This document shows positions 60,717 through 64,000 of a stretch of DNA of 64,000 bases, one piece after another. Source of the stretch: Streptomyces sp. 3214.6. Its GTDB lineage: Bacteria > Actinomycetota > Actinomycetes > Streptomycetales > Streptomycetaceae. The notes beneath the pieces were generated by a model. It made no database searches and was not told the origin of the DNA. It worked only from the letters and a program-made list of their open reading frames with translations. A program made the position numbers and the translations under genes. The stretch spans positions 1,550,001-1,614,000 of the forward strand of contig NZ_LT670819.1 in assembly GCF_900129855.1 (NCBI RefSeq). The letters run 5' to 3'. Each line of letters begins with the position of its first letter. The first letter of the stretch is position 1.

Positions 60717-62408
60717 GTGCGCAGCACACCGCTCGGACGCCCATGGCGTCGATTCCTCGCCCTGCTCGGCACCGCCGGGCTCGCCCTCGCCGGGGCCGTG
60801 GCCCTGCCGGGTACCGCCCAGGCGGCCAACGTCCTCAGCAACCCCGGTTTCGAGTCGGGCTCCCTCTCGCCCTGGTCCTGCACCGGCAATCTCGGCTCGG
60901 TCGTCTCCTCCCCCGTACATGGCGGCTCCAAGTCCCTTACCGGGGCGGTGAGTTCGAGCGACAACGCCAAGTGCAGCCAGACCGTCGCCGTCCAGCCGAA
61001 CACCACCTACGCGCTGACCGGCTGGGTGCGCGGCTCCTATGTCTACCTCGGCGTCGACGGCGGAGCCTCCACCTGGACGTCGTCGCCGTCGGCGTACAGC
61101 CAGTTGTCGGTGTCCTTCACCACCGGGGCCTCGCAGACCAGCGCCACGATCTACGTCCACGGCTGGTACGCGCAGGGCGCCTATTACGCCGACGACATCA
61201 GCCTCGACGGGCCCGGCGGCGGGGGCGGCGGCACGGACACGCAGGCGCCGACGGCGCCCGGCGGACTGACCTCGACCGGCAAGACGTCCTCCAGTGTGTC
61301 CCTGGCGTGGAACGCCTCGACCGACAACGTGGGCGTCACGGCGTACGACGTCTACAGCGGGTCCGCGCGGGTGCTCACCGTCTCGGGGACGTCCGCGACG
61401 GTCAGCGGACTGTCCGCGAGCACCGGATACACCTTCACCGTGAAGGCCCGCGACGCGGCCGGGAACGTCTCCGCGGCCTCCAACGCGGTGTCCGTGACGA
61501 CGAACGCGGGCAGCGGCGGCGGGACCGGGTTCAAGCAGGCCGCGCCCTATCTGTTCGAGGGCTGGGGAGACCCGCCGAACGTGTCGACGGTGATGAACTC
61601 CACCGGCGTCAAGTGGTTCACGATGGCGTTCGTGCTGGACGGCGGCGGCTGCAACCCGATGTGGGACGGCAACCGTCCGCTGACCGGCGGGGTCGACCAG
61701 AGCGTCATCAACCAGGTCCGCTCGGCGGGCGGTGACATCGTGCCGTCGTTCGGTGGCTGGCAGGGCAGCAAGCTCGGCGCCAACTGCTCCTCGGCGAGCG
61801 CGCTCGCGGGCGCGCTGCAGAAGGTGATCGACGCCTACTCCCTCAAGGCGATCGACATGGACATCGAGAACACCGACGAGTTCGAGAACGAGGCCGTGCA
61901 GGCGCGGATCCTCACCGCGTTGAAGACGGTCAAGGCCAACAATCCGGGCCTGAAGACCATCGTGACCTTCGGGACCTCCACCACCGGGCCGACGTACTAC
62001 GGCAACCGCCTCATCGAGCAGGCCAAGTCGCTCGGCGCCGACATCGACGTCTTCACCATCATGCCGTTCGACTTCGGCGGCGGTGCGGACATGTACGGCA
62101 ACACCGTGAACGCGACGGAGGGGTTGAAGGCCAAGCTGAAGTCCGCCTTCGGGTGGGACGACGCGACGGCCTACGCCCACATCGGCATCTCCGGCATGAA
62201 CGGCCTGTCCGACCAGCAGGAGAACACCACTCCGGCGATCTGGACGCAGATCCGTGACTGGAGCAACAGCCACCACATCGCGCGGCTCGCCTACTGGGCC
62301 GTCAACCGCGACCGGCCGTGCCCGGGCGGGGGCGTGGTGAGCAACTGCTCCGGCATCAGCCAGAGCACCTGGCAGTTCACCTCCATCACGGCCGGCTTCA
62401 CGGGCTGA
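60717..62408 (+). CDS. Secreted GH18 chitinase with CBM and fibronectin III domains
   Basis: The 563-residue enzyme cleaves chitin outside the cell. Signal peptide to ALPGTAQA (about residue 35). The N-terminal jelly-roll carbohydrate-binding module is NVLSNPGFESGSLSPWSC...YYADDISLDGP (about 38-165). A fibronectin III domain spans about 178-262 (APTAPGGLTSTGKTSSSVSLAW). The GH18 catalytic domain (about 270-563) has the DxDxE signature as AIDMDIEN. GTG 60717 follows CAGGGAGA. Paired DasR-like sites and a strong terminator frame it as a single gene. Confidence 0.93.
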   Translation: MRSTPLGRPWRRFLALLGTAGLALAGAVALPGTAQAANVLSNPGFESGSLSPWSCTGNLGSVVSSPVHGGSKSLTGAVSSSDNAKCSQTVAVQPNTTYALTGWVRGSYVYLGVDGGASTWTSSPSAYSQLSVSFTTGASQTSATIYVHGWYAQGAYYADDISLDGPGGGGGGTDTQAPTAPGGLTSTGKTSSSVSLAWNASTDNVGVTAYDVYSGSARVLTVSGTSATVSGLSASTGYTFTVKARDAAGNVSAASNAVSVTTNAGSGGGTGFKQAAPYLFEGWGDPPNVSTVMNSTGVKWFTMAFVLDGGGCNPMWDGNRPLTGGVDQSVINQVRSAGGDIVPSFGGWQGSKLGANCSSASALAGALQKVIDAYSLKAIDMDIENTDEFENEAVQARILTALKTVKANNPGLKTIVTFGTSTTGPTYYGNRLIEQAKSLGADIDVFTIMPFDFGGGADMYGNTVNATEGLKAKLKSAFGWDDATAYAHIGISGMNGLSDQQENTTPAIWTQIRDWSNSHHIARLAYWAVNRDRPCPGGGVVSNCSGISQSTWQFTSITAGFTG

Positions 62409-62426
62409 GCTCCTCGGAAGCGAAAC

Positions 62427-62460
62427 GAAAGTCCCCCGGATTCCGGTCCGGGGGACTTTC
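62427..62460 (+). terminator. Chitinase terminator
   Basis: GAAAGTCCCCCGGA (62427-62440) pairs perfectly with TCCGGGGGACTTTC (62447-62460) around TTCCGG, followed by TTTC. It begins 19 nt after the chitinase stop and is the clearest intrinsic terminator in the window. Confidence 0.95.
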
Positions 62461-62499
62461 TTTCGCGGAAGGTGTATCAGGACCCGGGGTGGCTGCTCT

Positions 62500-62661
62500 T
62501 AAGGGTGAAGGGCCCCACGGGGGGAGCTTGGGGGAAGCGCCGGGGCCCGGCGGGGGAAGCACAGGGATCGACGGGGGAAGAACGGGAATCGACGGGGGAT
62601 TCCCGGGGGATCGGGGGATCGGGTCGGTCGGCCGCTGTCACGGGGAGCGACCGACCGACCC
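62500..62661. repeat. G-run repeats and hairpin between chitinase and fucosidase genes
   Basis: From about 62515 to 62620 the plus strand repeats variants of GGGATCGACGGGGGA with many GGGGG runs, giving G-quadruplex potential. GGGTCGGTCGG (62621-62631) and CCGACCGACCC (62651-62661) then form a perfect 11-bp hairpin. This is probably the terminator of the minus-strand fucosidase gene, whose stop is 23 nt away. No gene is supported here. Confidence 0.7.
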
Positions 62662-62683
62662 GAACGCATGTCCCCTCTTCCCT

Positions 62684-63934
62684 TCAGAAGCGTCCCGAGC
62701 CCCGGTACAGCTCCAGTTCGCCCTCCAGTTCCACCGCGAGCACCGTGGCGTGCGGGTCGAGGTCGGACCCCGCCGGGGGGTCGATCCACAGCACACCGAC
62801 GGCCTCGTGCAGCCCGCCGACCACGCGATGGGCCAGTTCCGTTCCGGTGCCGAGCACCGTGACCCTACGGACCGGTGTGACCAGACCCCGCACACCGATC
62901 TCGGAGCGCGGGATGTCGAACAGCGTGAGGTAGAGCGTGCGACGGTCGGCGGACAGGGTGCTCGGCCCGTAGTGGTGCCCGGCCGGGAGCCCCCGCACCG
63001 TCCCGTACACGGCCTCCGCGTGTTTGCGGATCCACTCCCCCAGCCCTTCGAGGCGCTCGACCTGCGGCCGCGGGATGGTGCCGTCCTCCATCGGGCCGAC
63101 GTCGAGCAGCAGATTGCCGCCGCCCCCGATGGTCTCCGTGAAGTAGCGGACCAGCTGGGTGAGCGACTTGTGGTTCTGGTCGTGGTGCCGGTACCCCCAC
63201 GAGTCGTTGATGGTGAGGCACAACTCCCAGGGCCCGGGCGGGGGTTCGATGGGCGCGCCCTGTTCGGGGGTGGCGTAGTCGCCCTCGCTGAGCATGCGGG
63301 CGTTGAAGACGACGTCCGGGGAGTACGAGCGGATCAGCGCGGCGAGTTCCTTGATGCGCCACTGCTCCTCGCTGCGGTCCCATTCGCCGTCGAACCACAT
63401 GAGGTCGGGCCGGTAGCGGGAGGCCAACTCCGTGATCTGGCCGTCCCGGTAGGCGATGAACCGCTCCCAGGCCACCAGGTCCTCGTCCTCGGCCGAGCAC
63501 TCCGAGTAGCGGTTGTCCTCCATCTCCGGCGGGCGGCCCGGCTTGCGGGTGGTGGCGTAGTCGGGGTGGTTCCAGTCGGAGTGCGAGTAGTACAGGCCGA
63601 CCTTGAGGCCCTTCTCGCGCAGGGCTTCGGCGTAGCCGGTGAGGTAGTCGCGGCCCAGGTTGAGGTTCCCGTAGGCGGTGTCCCACAGGGCGACGCCGTC
63701 GTGGTGGCGGCTGGTGAGGACGGCGTACCCGGCGCCCGCCCGGGCGAACAGGTCGGCCCAGGCGCGCGGGTCGTAGTGCGCGCCGGTGAAGCGGTCGAGC
63801 TGGGACATGTACTGGTCGTGCGGCACGATGTCGTCGTAGAACGACCAGGACTCCTGGACGCCGTCGACGGCGTAGATCCCCCAGTGGACGAAGATCCCCA
63901 ACTTGGCGTCGGTGAACCAGGGTTGCATGGGCAC
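62684..63934 (-). CDS. GH29 alpha-L-fucosidase
   Basis: The 416-residue glycosidase opens with the GH29 pattern QPWFTDAKLGIFVHWGIYAVDGVQESW. It contains YAVLTSRHHDGVALWDT, GLKVGLYYSHSDWNHPDY and the nucleophile motif RPDLMWFDGEWD. A short beta domain ends the protein. No signal peptide is seen, so it is likely cytoplasmic. GTG 63934 lies 7 nt after GGAGGAG; ATG 63928 is the next codon but one. Its upstream region reaches the window edge with no further gene visible. Confidence 0.92.
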   Translation of the reverse strand: MPMQPWFTDAKLGIFVHWGIYAVDGVQESWSFYDDIVPHDQYMSQLDRFTGAHYDPRAWADLFARAGAGYAVLTSRHHDGVALWDTAYGNLNLGRDYLTGYAEALREKGLKVGLYYSHSDWNHPDYATTRKPGRPPEMEDNRYSECSAEDEDLVAWERFIAYRDGQITELASRYRPDLMWFDGEWDRSEEQWRIKELAALIRSYSPDVVFNARMLSEGDYATPEQGAPIEPPPGPWELCLTINDSWGYRHHDQNHKSLTQLVRYFTETIGGGGNLLLDVGPMEDGTIPRPQVERLEGLGEWIRKHAEAVYGTVRGLPAGHHYGPSTLSADRRTLYLTLFDIPRSEIGVRGLVTPVRRVTVLGTGTELAHRVVGGLHEAVGVLWIDPPAGSDLDPHATVLAVELEGELELYRGSGRF

Positions 63935-64000
63935 GGCTGAACTCCTCCGCAGGGCAGGGCACTTCGAGGGCCGGGGGCGGGCGCGCGGTGAGGCGTGATG

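Overview
The window is from a Streptomyces chromosome. Evidence: very high G+C with strong third-position GC; GTG and TTG starts behind GGAGG-type ribosome sites; genes restricted to this group (an SsgA-like sporulation protein, a Wbl/WhiB iron-sulfur protein, a two-domain small laccase). Gene order follows, as recalled and not computed, the S. coelicolor interval from about SCO6733 down to SCO6671. No rRNA, tRNA, CRISPR array or intact transposon was seen.

Layout. 1-6.3 kb: fatty acid/acyl-CoA degradation operon (CoA-transferase, thiolase, FadB-like fusion) beside the end of a probable regulator and a divergent saccharopine-dehydrogenase-like reductase. 6.3-17 kb: conserved housekeeping and development genes: a 48-residue membrane protein with a 13-bp repeat array upstream, endonuclease V, ssgD, an ABC-F ATPase with a structured leader, dimethylargininase with an Arg-codon leader ORF, an acyl-ACP desaturase behind three 15-bp repeats, GtrA-like, Wbl, glyoxalase-like, LacI regulator. 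17-23 kb: secreted redox/sugar cluster: small laccase divergent from a ThuA-sugar dehydrogenase and a cupredoxin-Ig-ketosugar hydrolase. 23-27.8 kb: LigD-type polymerase divergent from LigC-type ligase, Zn-dehydrogenase, DUF3048 lipoprotein. 27.8-32.5 kb: protocatechuate (pca) cluster with its MarR repressor, in which pcaI-pcaJ-pcaF are reduced to a 44-codon chimeric scar. 32.5-42.9 kb: a large AAA/TPR regulator broken by an in-frame stop, DUF2510 protein, TetR, PAP2, EamA-like transporter, scramblase-like protein, Tat-exported phospholipase C, F420/FMN oxidoreductase.

42.9-53.8 kb is an accessory, decaying stretch. It holds remnants of a histidine kinase, a class M sirtuin, its partner macrodomain, a beta-lactamase-family esterase and a xanthine-dehydrogenase-type cluster, interleaved with intact genes: NmrA-like reductase, esterase, Zn-dehydrogenase, monooxygenase, tautomerase, two TetR regulators and the vanillate demethylase operon. 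One TetR gene sits among four copies of the same palindrome, which suggests a small local regulon. 53.8-64 kb returns to conserved genes: MmyB-like sensor domain, XRE-ImmA/IrrE pair, alpha/beta hydrolase, 4'-phosphopantetheinyl transferase, metallophosphoesterase, ATP-grasp protein, GH18 chitinase with mirrored DasR-like sites, and a GH29 alpha-L-fucosidase.

How it works together. VanA/VanB would turn vanillate into protocatechuate, which PcaH/G, PcaB and PcaL take to 3-oxoadipate. The locus then lacks the CoA-transferase and thiolase that finish the pathway, so it depends on genes elsewhere. The laccase/cupredoxin/quinoprotein/hydrolase group could form an extracellular copper-linked sugar-oxidation system; this is inference. 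All calls come from reading the sequence; no database search was run.
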